A DNA stretch of 50,188 nt from an uncultured Pelagibacteraceae bacterium (GTDB lineage: Bacteria; Pseudomonadota; Alphaproteobacteria; Pelagibacterales; Pelagibacteraceae): the NCBI GenBank assembly GCA_902528135.1, contig CABZRS010000007.1:1-50188 (forward strand), written 5' to 3'. Within the stretch, counting starts at the first letter, position 1; every line of letters begins with the position of its first letter. Positions 25,236-33,549 of the stretch are shown here, piece after piece. Under the pieces are notes generated by a model. The model did no database searches, was not told the DNA's origin, and was given only the letters and a program-made list of their open reading frames with translations. A program made the position numbers and the translations under genes.

Positions 25236-27221
25236 ATGGAACAATTATTAGCTGCACTTTTTCAACTTTTTGAGCCTACTCATTTAGCATTTCTATTTGC
25301 AGGTACTTTACTTGGTTTAATTGTTGGTATACTTCCAGGTATGGGTGGAACATCAGGTTTAGCCCTTGTTTTACCTTTCGTTTTTACAATGGAGCCCTCA
25401 CATGCTCTTGCAATGATGATTGGAGTTTTGGCTCCTACGACAACTTCTGATACTTTTCCTGCTGTGCTTATGGGAGTACCTGGTACTGCAGGATCTCAAG
25501 CAACAGTGATGGATGGTTTTCCACTTTCCAAAAAAGGTATGGCAGCAAGAGCGTTAAGTGCTGCCTTTAGTGCTTCGTTGCTTGGGGGTATCTTCGGGGC
25601 ATTTATATTATCAATATCTATTTATTATGCCATTCCAATAATAATGGCATTTGGTTTTGGAGAACAGTTCCTATTAGTTGTGCTTGCTTTATTGATGGTT
25701 GGAGCTCTTACAGGTGACAATTTATTTAAAGGTATTGCTTCCTGTTTTTTAGGTTTAATTATTGGTTCAATTGGAACAGCCCCAATTACAGGAGATCCAA
25801 GATATACATTTAATACATTGTATCTTTTAGAAGGTGTTCCTCTTGTTGTTGTTGGACTAGGATTGTTTGCAATTCCAGAAATAGTTGGCCTACTTGATGC
25901 TAAAGGCTCAATTGCAAAATCACTGAATACAAAAAAAGGGTGGCTCACAGGTTTAAAAGATGTAGTAAAAAATTGGTTTTTAGTTTTAAGATGTTCTACT
26001 CTTGGTTGTCTAGTTGGAGCTTTACCAGGTTTAGGAGGAACAGTAGTTGATTGGATTGCCTATAGTCACTTAAAACAAACCACAAAAGATACTTCTCAAT
26101 TTGGTAAAGGAGATATCAGAGGAGTTATAGCACCTGAGTCTGCAAATAATGCAAAAGAGGGTGGAGCGTTAATTCCAACATTGATTTTTGGAATACCTGG
26201 TTCTGGTAATAAGGTTTTATTACTTGGAGGTTTTGTTTTAATTGGAATTGAACCTGGTTTAGATATGGTAACTACAAACTTAGATCTTACCTATCTAATG
26301 ATTTGGTCATTAGCTATTGCAAATATTTTAGGTGCTGGAATTTGTATGGGTTTTTCATCCCAAATTTCAAAATTCACTTTAGTTCCATATTACATACTTG
26401 CACCTGTGATGGTTTGTTTAATATTTTTTGCAACATTTAACATTAATAGGGACTGGTATGATTTTATTGGATTGTTATCATTTGGTATACTTGGTATTAC
26501 ATTTAAAAACTTTGGTTGGTCTAGACCGGCACTTTTAATAGGGTTCTTTTTATCAAGCAAAGTTGAACTTCTAAGCTATCAAACTCAAGCAGTATATGGT
26601 TTAAGTTTTTTATCACGTCCTGTTTCAATAATTCTTATAATTTTATGTCTTGCTACTATCGTTCTTTTGACAAAGCAAAAGTTTGATAACAATTATAGAT
26701 CTGATCGCATTAAAGGTAAGCTTACTCAAATTTATTATATAGTCATATTACTCTATCTACCTTTATCTATGATTTGGTTTACTAGTAGTTTAGATTATCG
26801 TGCTAACTTGTTTCCAATAAGTCTAAGTGTAATAGCTTTATCACTCTTAGTTTTTATACTTATTATCAAAATCGCAGAATTAAAAAATTTACCATTTTTA
26901 AATAATACTTTGATGAAGTTTGCTCGTTCAAATATTTTTGAAATTAGTGGTAACTTTAATAACCAGCTTTTTTATTATTTAAGTTTTATTGGTTTCCTAT
27001 TAATGAATTTTATATTTGGTTTTCCAATTGCTGCAGCACTTTTTATTAATATATTTATATTATTTCATAATAGGAAAGCTTATGTCTCATCAATTTGTAT
27101 TTCTGCTGTATTGATGGTAATACTCTGGTCGTTGTCATCCCTGCTAACTTTACAGTTTCCAAATGGACTGATAGGATTATTAATTGATTTGCCTTGGTGG
27201 CTCGGCGGGCAAATGAATTAA
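25236..27221 (+). CDS. Fused TctA-TctB-type tripartite tricarboxylate transporter permease
   Basis: A 661-residue inner-membrane permease. Seen: the TctA domain (residues 1 to about 490) starts with LFAGTLLGLIVGILPGMGGTSG, the hallmark glycine-rich loop, and repeats its inverted partner in LRCSTLGCLVGALPGLGGTVVDW, with ESANNAKEGGALIPTLIFGIPGSG between. The last ~170 residues carry about four more hydrophobic segments (for example YYLSFIGFLLMNFIFGFPIA) like TctB, which is usually a separate small protein. No separate tctB is present nearby, supporting a fusion. The start at 25236 agrees with the family N terminus, yet it directly follows a T tract with no Shine-Dalgarno sequence. The comA-like gene follows 16 bases later. 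Confidence 0.82.
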   Translation: MEQLLAALFQLFEPTHLAFLFAGTLLGLIVGILPGMGGTSGLALVLPFVFTMEPSHALAMMIGVLAPTTTSDTFPAVLMGVPGTAGSQATVMDGFPLSKKGMAARALSAAFSASLLGGIFGAFILSISIYYAIPIIMAFGFGEQFLLVVLALLMVGALTGDNLFKGIASCFLGLIIGSIGTAPITGDPRYTFNTLYLLEGVPLVVVGLGLFAIPEIVGLLDAKGSIAKSLNTKKGWLTGLKDVVKNWFLVLRCSTLGCLVGALPGLGGTVVDWIAYSHLKQTTKDTSQFGKGDIRGVIAPESANNAKEGGALIPTLIFGIPGSGNKVLLLGGFVLIGIEPGLDMVTTNLDLTYLMIWSLAIANILGAGICMGFSSQISKFTLVPYYILAPVMVCLIFFATFNINRDWYDFIGLLSFGILGITFKNFGWSRPALLIGFFLSSKVELLSYQTQAVYGLSFLSRPVSIILIILCLATIVLLTKQKFDNNYRSDRIKGKLTQIYYIVILLYLPLSMIWFTSSLDYRANLFPISLSVIALSLLVFILIIKIAELKNLPFLNNTLMKFARSNIFEISGNFNNQLFYYLSFIGFLLMNFIFGFPIAAALFINIFILFHNRKAYVSSICISAVLMVILWSLSSLLTLQFPNGLIGLLIDLPWWLGGQMN

Positions 27222-27237
27222 ATAAATAGAATTTATA

Positions 27238-28032
27238 ATGACTGATGTAACATTTCCTAAATTACCTTTCATAAAAAGAAAGGAAAAACCTCGTGAGACA
27301 GGTATAAATTATGTAAGAGCACCTGTGATGGTGGGAAATTGTATTGATGATTACCTGGAGGCATATGCAAAACTTGTTGATATCTTTAAGATTTCTGGGA
27401 AACAAGGTGCAATGATGAGCAAAAAATCTCTATTAAGATTTATTGAAACATGCAAAAAACATAGTGTTCAAGTTGCATTAGGAAATCCAATTATGGACGT
27501 TGCATTGTCTGGTGGTAAAGAAGTGGTAGATGATTATCTAGATACTGTTGTTAATCTTGGTATTGATATAATTGAAATTTCAAGAATTGCTCGTTCTTTA
27601 GATGATGATGAGATGTGTAGACTGATCGAAAATGCAACAGGCAAAGGGATAAAAGTTATTAATGAGGTTGGTGTTGCGTTTGCACATTCCAAGGTTATCG
27701 AGGAAGAAATATTTGTAGAACGAATTAAAATGCAATCTAAAAGATTTATTGAGGCTGGATCTTGGAAAATATTACTAGAATCAGAAGGTTTAACAGAAAA
27801 TCTTGATAAGAAAGATTATAGATGGAATGTAATTGATAAAATCATTAGTCCACTAGAATTGAATCAGTTTATGGTTGAAGCTGATGATCAGGACGTATTA
27901 TCTAAATATATAGAAATCTATGGACCAGGTATAAATATGATGGTTGATTATAGTAGAGTTCTCAAAATGGAAGATGCACGACTGGGGTATGGACCATCTC
28001 AATCCTTATGGGGTAAAGTAGTAAAATATTAG
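27238..28032 (+). CDS. ComA-family protein (phosphosulfolactate synthase-like), copy 2
   Basis: A 264-residue protein of the same ComA/YitD family as the gene at 23102-23965 but clearly diverged. Seen: LVDIFKISGKQGAMM at the family VKFGWGT position, VVNLGIDIIEISRIARSLDDDEM (matching ComA ...GFEAVEISDGS...), GIKVINEVGVAFAHSK matching the VLTEVGKK region with its active-site-loop Glu, FIEAGSWKILLESEGL matching the ..AGADYVIIEGRESG.. region, and a closing ARLGYGPSQSLWGK similar to the family end. It keeps more of the archaeal ComA pattern than copy 1. It is 16 bases downstream of the fused permease and likely in its operon. The product is not necessarily phosphosulfolactate. Confidence 0.75.
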   Translation: MTDVTFPKLPFIKRKEKPRETGINYVRAPVMVGNCIDDYLEAYAKLVDIFKISGKQGAMMSKKSLLRFIETCKKHSVQVALGNPIMDVALSGGKEVVDDYLDTVVNLGIDIIEISRIARSLDDDEMCRLIENATGKGIKVINEVGVAFAHSKVIEEEIFVERIKMQSKRFIEAGSWKILLESEGLTENLDKKDYRWNVIDKIISPLELNQFMVEADDQDVLSKYIEIYGPGINMMVDYSRVLKMEDARLGYGPSQSLWGKVVKY

Positions 28033-28121
28033 ATTAAATTAATATAATTTTTTTAATAAAGTTATTCGCTATAACCAGAAACAAACTAGAAATCAGTGAG
28101 ATAAAATATTATTGTTAATAT

Positions 28122-30602
28122 ATGAAAAAATTTTTTATATTTTTATTATTTTCAATCTTTACTTTTACAAATTCAATTGCATCTGAAGTTATTTATGCAG
28201 ACGAAGCAAAAGAAATGATGGATGATCATGTTAAAAGAAGTGATCTTCTCAAGGTTCCGCTTCCCAAAATAAATAGAATTATAAAAGATTACGAAAGATA
28301 TAAATTTTATCGAACAAATGTAATGGCAAATAATTGGAATTATACGAAAGATCTCTGGAAAGAGGAAATTGATGGAAAAATTTTAACTAAACAATTTTGT
28401 AAAATAGTTATAATTGAATTTAAAATTCAAAATATACCTACAATTGAAGAAAAAATTTTCAGAAGATGTTTTAGGAATTTAGCAAGTTATGCCACAACAG
28501 ATTTTGAAGGTGGAATAGATTTGTATCGAGAAATAATTTTAAATATTACAACTGCCAAAAAAGATTATTGGGTTTATGAAAGCTCAGGTAAAGATCAATT
28601 TAATCCAAAAGATTATCAAGTATGGGGTATGCTTTCCCCAATATTTACTTTTTATACGGTAAATTATGATCAATTTAATTTTACAGAAGATCAGCATAAA
28701 ACTATCCAAAATTATTTTAAAGATAAATCAATGATTGAAAGACTTGATAGAGATGGCAATCGTAGTAGAACAAAACTTTGTCCAATTAAAAATCCTATGA
28801 AGCTGAATAAACAAAGACATAAAGTTAATAATTGTGGAACAGTAAGATTAAGATTTGCTTCAGCTCAATTAGCTATGGCTATAGTTATGCAAGATAAAGA
28901 ACTTTGGTCAAAAGGATTGTGGGATTTAGATTATGTTTTAAGCATGGTAGGTAAAGAAGGATATTTTATTCCAACAGCTGCTAAAGGTTGTAAAGCACTT
29001 GGATATTCGCTTTCAACAAGCCGTTTATTTTCGACTAATGTTGAGTTATTAAATTTAGCAAAATTTAATCTTCTTGATTATAAAACAAGGCATGGAAAAA
29101 CATTAGCTGAAGCTTACGAGCAACTTTTCAAAATATATGATGATATTACTTTAATAAAGCATATAGCAAAAAAAGGAGTTGGCGCATTTTCATGTGGAAC
29201 AAAACCTTTTAAAACACACATGGAACACGTTATTTATGAACGTGGTAGTCTTGAAAATTACCAACATGATTTAAAAACAGGAAGGATCCCAGATAAACAA
29301 TATTATATCAATTGGTCAATGAGATTTGTGACAGAAAAACATCCTGAGTGGTTTGAAGAAAAATTTTCACCTCATGAAGTTAAAGTATTTCCCTTTCATG
29401 GTAATTACTATCACATTCAACCAATTGAGATATTTAATGCAAATATAATGTCAGAGGGGGGCAATCTTTGGACAAAAAAACTATCTGAAAAACCAACTGA
29501 TTACGAAAAAAAATTTAGATATTCAGAGTTTAAAATTTTTAATAATATTGTTGGAGGAATATTTAAGCTTAAATCAAATGATGTAAAATTTGCATCAAGC
29601 ACAAATCCTATTAAGCCAAATAAACAAAAAGATCACGAATTATATAAAGCACGTATTAAAGGAAATTTGATATCTGAAGATAATAAAAATATTAAATTTG
29701 GTGGAGCATTGGTTTACCAGGATAAATTAACAGAAGAAATGAAGGATCAAATTTTAGCTGTTTATATAGGAAGGAAGGCAGATGAAGATGCACTCATGCC
29801 TTTGTTTAGGCACCGCGAAAATATTATAAATAAATGTGGTACGAGATTTAACGACAGTAGTTGGATGAACTTTATAAGTGAGACTAATAATGTAGAAATT
29901 GCAGAAAACCAACAATGTATTCATAATTATTTTTCAGAATCAAATGATGCTGAGTCTTTAGAATTATTCGAGGCAATCTTGGCTGGGTCAAACTCTATAT
30001 TAAAATATTTAAAAGATAATGAAAATTTAAGAACTTTACCATATGATATAAAAAAAATAGCTAAAGCTAAAATAATTGAGGAAATTGTCGAACCAACAAA
30101 ACAAAATTTTACAATCTTTAATTATGAAAATGGAACATTTAAACTTAAATCAAACAATGTAAACTTCTCATCCAATACAAATCCAATAAAGCCAAAAAGG
30201 AAAAAAGAAGATCAATTATACAAATCAATTATAAAAGGAAATTTAATAAATAAAGTTGATAAGAAAGTGAAACTTGAAGAAGCTTTGGTTTATAAGAGAA
30301 AACTGGATACTGATGACCAAATTTTAGTAATTAATATTGGAGAAGAACCTGGAGAAGACGCAATTATACCTCTTTTTAGACACCGAGAAAATATTCAAAG
30401 TAAATGTGGTACTAGATTGTTAAATCAATGGGGTTGGATGAGCTTCATAAGTATGACCAAAAATGAAAAAATCGCAAAAAACCAACAGTGTCACTATGAT
30501 TATTTTAAAGAAGTAGACGACGTCGAGGCTCTTGAATTGTTTGAGAGCGTTTTAGGTGGAACAAGTTCCATTTTAAATTATTTACAAGCCAATGTTAAAT
30601 AA
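28122..30602 (+). CDS. Large exported protein with duplicated C-terminal module, possible polysaccharide-lyase-like N terminus
   Basis: An 826-residue secreted protein with a signal peptide (FFIFLLFSIFTFTNSIA, cleavage near residue 20). I do not assign a function. Seen: residues ~220-340 contain NNCGTVRLRFASAQLAMAIV, then KEGYFIPTAAKGCKALGYS, a spacing that recalls the helical toroid of alginate lyases (N-N-H...W, then D-G..P.E..R..RAL.Y), but the catalytic His/Tyr are not evident. The C-terminal part is a tandem duplication (about residues 470-630 and 663-823) that shares PLFRHRENI..KCGTR, then W.xFIS.T.N, NQQC..xYF and LELFE..L.G..SIL.YL, with two conserved Cys. It ends the block between the direct repeats. 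Confidence 0.7.
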   Translation: MKKFFIFLLFSIFTFTNSIASEVIYADEAKEMMDDHVKRSDLLKVPLPKINRIIKDYERYKFYRTNVMANNWNYTKDLWKEEIDGKILTKQFCKIVIIEFKIQNIPTIEEKIFRRCFRNLASYATTDFEGGIDLYREIILNITTAKKDYWVYESSGKDQFNPKDYQVWGMLSPIFTFYTVNYDQFNFTEDQHKTIQNYFKDKSMIERLDRDGNRSRTKLCPIKNPMKLNKQRHKVNNCGTVRLRFASAQLAMAIVMQDKELWSKGLWDLDYVLSMVGKEGYFIPTAAKGCKALGYSLSTSRLFSTNVELLNLAKFNLLDYKTRHGKTLAEAYEQLFKIYDDITLIKHIAKKGVGAFSCGTKPFKTHMEHVIYERGSLENYQHDLKTGRIPDKQYYINWSMRFVTEKHPEWFEEKFSPHEVKVFPFHGNYYHIQPIEIFNANIMSEGGNLWTKKLSEKPTDYEKKFRYSEFKIFNNIVGGIFKLKSNDVKFASSTNPIKPNKQKDHELYKARIKGNLISEDNKNIKFGGALVYQDKLTEEMKDQILAVYIGRKADEDALMPLFRHRENIINKCGTRFNDSSWMNFISETNNVEIAENQQCIHNYFSESNDAESLELFEAILAGSNSILKYLKDNENLRTLPYDIKKIAKAKIIEEIVEPTKQNFTIFNYENGTFKLKSNNVNFSSNTNPIKPKRKKEDQLYKSIIKGNLINKVDKKVKLEEALVYKRKLDTDDQILVINIGEEPGEDAIIPLFRHRENIQSKCGTRLLNQWGWMSFISMTKNEKIAKNQQCHYDYFKEVDDVEALELFESVLGGTSSILNYLQANVK

Positions 30603-30692
30603 TAATTAACTAAAATTTAAATAGGATTTTATAGGACAACTAAACGTAGACTAGACGATAGGGAGATAAAATAAAAAAAATTTACTTATTAG

Positions 30693-30733
30693 TCTTGTTG
30701 AATTATAAATATTGGCATAAACACTCATGAAAA
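30693..30733 (+). repeat. Right copy of the 41-bp imperfect direct repeat, upstream of tRNA-Leu
   Basis: 37 of 41 positions match 21563-21603. The candidate -10 TATAAA (30704-30709) is conserved between copies, with TTTACT 17 bases upstream (30681-30686) as a weak -35. Here the element most likely acts as the tRNA-Leu promoter, giving a tRNA leader of roughly 25 bases. The similarity stops about 8 bases before the tRNA 5' end. Confidence 0.72.
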
Positions 30734-30741
30734 CAACTCAT

Positions 30742-30827
30742 GCCCTCGTGGTGAAATTGGTAGACACAAAGGACTTAAAATCCTTGCCATTTATGGAGTG
30801 CCAGTTCGAGTCTGGCCGAGGGCACCA
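30742..30827 (+). tRNA. tRNA-Leu (anticodon TAA)
   Basis: An 86-base class II tRNA with CCA encoded. The acceptor stem GCCCTCG pairs with CGAGGGC, the anticodon stem AAGGA/TCCTT closes loop CTTAAAA (anticodon TAA, reads UUA), there is a short variable arm around GCCATTTATGGAGT, and the T loop is TTCGAGT. The nadK start codon comes only four bases (CTAG) after the CCA end. Confidence 0.97.
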
Positions 30828-30831
30828 CTAG

Positions 30832-31602
30832 ATGTTAAAATCTCATATTCTTTTTGACAATACCAAAACATCAAAAAAAATTAAAAATTTTCTAGATCAT
30901 AAAATTAAAAATATATCTTTAGGTAAGTGTAATCTGATCATTGTTGTTGGTGGTGATGGTTTTATGCTTTCAGCACTCAAAAAATATAACAAGTATAAAA
31001 AACCATTTTATGGAATCAATGCTGGTAGTTATGGTTTTTTAATGAATAAATTTTCTTCAAAAAATACCATTAAAAACCTACCTAAAGCAAAGTCTGTTAC
31101 AATTTCACCTTTAGAAATGATTGTTAGAAACAAATATAATAAAATCAAGAAGTCTATTGCAATAAATGAAGTATCGATATTAAGACAAAGCAGGCAAACA
31201 GCTTCATTAGAAATTTCTAGTGGATCTCAGAAAATTATAAAAAAATTAGTTTCTGATGGAATATTAGTATCTACGCCAGCTGGAAGCACTGCATATAACA
31301 TGTCAGTTTATGGTCCTATACTAAACTTAGACTCAAAGAAGCTATCCATTAGACCGATTAGTGCTTTTAGACCAAGAAGATGGAAAGGAAGGGTGGTAAG
31401 TGACAAATCAAAAATTGTAATCAAAAATCTTAACATACAAAAAAGACCAATTAGTGCGGTAGCTGATAACTATGAAGTAAGGAATGCAAAAACTATCTCA
31501 ATTAAAATAAATAAAAAAATTAAGTTTAATCTTCTGTATGACTCAAATAGAAGTCTTCAAAAAAAAATTAAAATAGAGCAAATCAGAAAAGAAACAAATT
31601 AA
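30832..31602 (+). CDS. nadK: NAD kinase
   Basis: Phosphorylates NAD to NADP using ATP (or polyphosphate). Seen: 256 residues with the GGDG motif at 40-43 (IVVGGDGFML), YGINAGSYGFLMN, the NE motif in AINEVSILR, and the second signature VSDGILVSTPAGSTAYNMS. This is the complete short bacterial form. The start is fixed: the codon just before the ATG is an in-frame TAG, and there is no later Met before the GGDG motif. The gene begins four bases after tRNA-Leu with no ribosome-binding site. It overlaps the next gene by one base. Confidence 0.95.
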   Translation: MLKSHILFDNTKTSKKIKNFLDHKIKNISLGKCNLIIVVGGDGFMLSALKKYNKYKKPFYGINAGSYGFLMNKFSSKNTIKNLPKAKSVTISPLEMIVRNKYNKIKKSIAINEVSILRQSRQTASLEISSGSQKIIKKLVSDGILVSTPAGSTAYNMSVYGPILNLDSKKLSIRPISAFRPRRWKGRVVSDKSKIVIKNLNIQKRPISAVADNYEVRNAKTISIKINKKIKFNLLYDSNRSLQKKIKIEQIRKETN

Positions 31603-32744
31603 TGATTAAAAAAAATTTTGGGTTTGGTACTCAAATAAGAAAATCTCCATATTTTGATTCAACAGTAAAATGGGGAGCAACAGGTTTTTCTGTCTATAAT
31701 CACATGTATATTCCGCGTGATTTTGGTGACCCAGAACAGAACTTTTGGAACTTGATTGAGACAGCTATACTTTGTGATGTTGCGGTTGAAAGGCAAGTTG
31801 AAATAACTGGACCAGATGCATTTAAATTTATTCAATTATTAACTCCAAGAGATCTATCAAAATTATCTGTAGGACAATGTAAATATGTTTTAATTACAAA
31901 TTCTGATGGTGGCGTATTAAATGATCCAGTTCTTTTAAGGTTGGGAGAAAATCACTTTTGGTTATCTTTAGGTGATAGTGATATTTTATTATGGGCTCAG
32001 GGTGTAGCTGTTAACTCTGGATTAGATGTGACAATAGCAGAACCTGATGTTTCTCCATTGCAATTGCAAGGTCCAAATTCTGCTGAAATAATGATAAAAT
32101 TATTTGGAGAAAGCATTAAAGATTTAAAGTATTACTGGTTTAAAGAATTAGATTTAGATGGAATTCCTTTAGTAGTTTCGAGAACAGGTTGGTCGAGTGA
32201 ATTTGGTTATGAATTATTTTTAAGAGATGGATCAAAAGGAAATCAACTATATGAAAAAATTATGACTGCTGGAAAAGAATTTGGCATAAAGCCAGGTCAC
32301 ACATCATCTATTAGAAGAATAGAAGGTGGAATGCTTTCATATCATGCCGATGCTGATATTCACACTAACCCTTTTGAATTGGGATTAGATCGTTTAATAA
32401 ACTTAGATAGCAATATTGATTTCATAGGTAAAAAAGCACTTAAAAAAATTAAAGCTGATGGGGTAAAGAGATTGCAGGTTGGTTTAGAAATTAAATGTAA
32501 AAAGTTAAATGGACCCAACACTACATTTTGGCCACTAACAGTTGATAATAATATTATAGGAAAAATTACCTCAGCTGTTTATTCACCACGTTTAGAAAAA
32601 AATATCGCTTTAGCTATGGTTGATATTGAATATTCTAAAATTGGATTAGAAATCAATGTTTTAATTGAAGATAAAAACTTTAAATGTGAAGTTATTGAAA
32701 AACCTTTTTTTGATCCAAAAAAAAAATTACCTCAAAATCTTTAA
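31602..32744 (+). CDS. GcvT/DmdA-family aminomethyltransferase or DMSP-demethylase-like protein
   Basis: A 380-residue tetrahydrofolate-dependent methyltransferase of the GcvT fold. DmdA moves a methyl group from dimethylsulfoniopropionate to THF and is a SAR11 hallmark; GcvT acts in glycine cleavage. Seen: FSVYNHMYIPRDFGDPEQNFW, CDVAVERQVEITGPDAFKF, LLTPRDLSKLSVGQCKYV, GGVLNDPVLLRL, LADSD-like SLGDSD, EPDVSPLQLQGPNS and SRTGWSSEFGYELF. The YNHM and LNDP wording and the EPDVSPL segment match DmdA far more than GcvT (which usually has DD in this place). Whether it is DmdA proper or a paralogue cannot be settled by eye. It is coupled to nadK by TAATG. Confidence 0.75.
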   Translation: MIKKNFGFGTQIRKSPYFDSTVKWGATGFSVYNHMYIPRDFGDPEQNFWNLIETAILCDVAVERQVEITGPDAFKFIQLLTPRDLSKLSVGQCKYVLITNSDGGVLNDPVLLRLGENHFWLSLGDSDILLWAQGVAVNSGLDVTIAEPDVSPLQLQGPNSAEIMIKLFGESIKDLKYYWFKELDLDGIPLVVSRTGWSSEFGYELFLRDGSKGNQLYEKIMTAGKEFGIKPGHTSSIRRIEGGMLSYHADADIHTNPFELGLDRLINLDSNIDFIGKKALKKIKADGVKRLQVGLEIKCKKLNGPNTTFWPLTVDNNIIGKITSAVYSPRLEKNIALAMVDIEYSKIGLEINVLIEDKNFKCEVIEKPFFDPKKKLPQNL

Positions 32745-32886
32745 TATAAAAATTGTATCACTACATGCACTTAAAGAGTTAGCATATTGATTTAAAATCA
32801 ATTAGTATATTTAAATAAACATTTATTTACATAAATAATGTTAATTAATTTTAGTTCTGTTCACACGCATGACTCAGTGATAAAGT

Positions 32887-32892
32887 TATAAT
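32887..32892 (+). promoter_or_regulatory. Candidate -10 element, short-leader gene
   Basis: A perfect TATAAT sits 13 to 18 bases before the ATG at 32905. TTCACA at 32860-32865 is the best -35 but is 21 bases away, so the -35 is doubtful. Transcription from here would leave a leader of about six bases. Confidence 0.4.
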
Positions 32893-32904
32893 GGCATCAC
32901 AATA

Positions 32905-33462
32905 ATGAAAAAGCTTTTATATATCGTAATTGTAGGATTGTTTTTATGTAGCAATGCATTCTCTAAAGTCAGTGAAAAACAACAATCGATTATTAATTGT
33001 GCTGATAAGGGTTTCTTGTCACTTGAATTTGAATATTTAAAAGAGCTGACCAGTTTGTATATTTTTGACAGTGAAATATTAAAATTAAATGAGGATATAG
33101 ATATACATCAACAAAGAATAAAAAAAATAATGGATAATTCTGAAAAAGATACAGCTGATTGGATTTCCAAAAACCCTTCACCTTTAACAGGAAGTGGAAT
33201 GGAAAAACTCAAAAACTGGATTAATGAGAAAGATAAAATTTTTAATAGAGCTATGACTTTATCTTTAGAAGTTAGCAAAGAAAAAAAAAAATTAGAATTA
33301 TCAAGAGATATTTTAATTTATGAAAGAATAAAAAAAGAAGTACCTAATATGACAGCATCATCCAAAGCTAAAAAATTTGATAAGTATTTTGATAAATTTA
33401 TTGGGTGTGAACGTATGTATAATGAATTTCCTGAGAGTTTTAAAATTAAATATTTAAATTAA
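32905..33462 (+). CDS. Small exported coiled-coil protein of unknown function
   Basis: A 185-residue protein with a signal peptide (LLYIVIVGLFLCSNAFS, cleavage near residue 20). Seen: a mostly helical, Lys/Glu-rich mature part with heptad-like spacing (about residues 50-145, for example LELSRDILIYERIKKEV), and two cysteines, in IINCADKG and FIGCERMY, which could form a disulphide in the periplasm. No family is recognised. It is preceded by about 160 bases rich in short AT inverted repeats and is convergent with tRNA-Thr. Confidence 0.6.
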   Translation: MKKLLYIVIVGLFLCSNAFSKVSEKQQSIINCADKGFLSLEFEYLKELTSLYIFDSEILKLNEDIDIHQQRIKKIMDNSEKDTADWISKNPSPLTGSGMEKLKNWINEKDKIFNRAMTLSLEVSKEKKKLELSRDILIYERIKKEVPNMTASSKAKKFDKYFDKFIGCERMYNEFPESFKIKYLN

Positions 33463-33549
33463 AACTTCTTCACAATATACGCAAAACTAATTTTAAATTT
33501 TTTATAAAGGAAATTTTCTTAAAAAAATCTAAGTTGAAAAATTGAACAA

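Noticed and set aside
21563-30733. Phage or integrative-element attachment sites at tRNA-Leu
   Set aside because: The repeat does not include the tRNA 3' end, and no integrase, excisionase or phage gene lies in the block; kept only as a direct-repeat island hypothesis.
32745-32904. AT-rich inverted repeats before the small exported protein as a riboswitch
   Set aside because: The short palindromes (for example around ATTGATTTAAAATCAAT) are expected in such AT-rich DNA, and I see no conserved riboswitch core.
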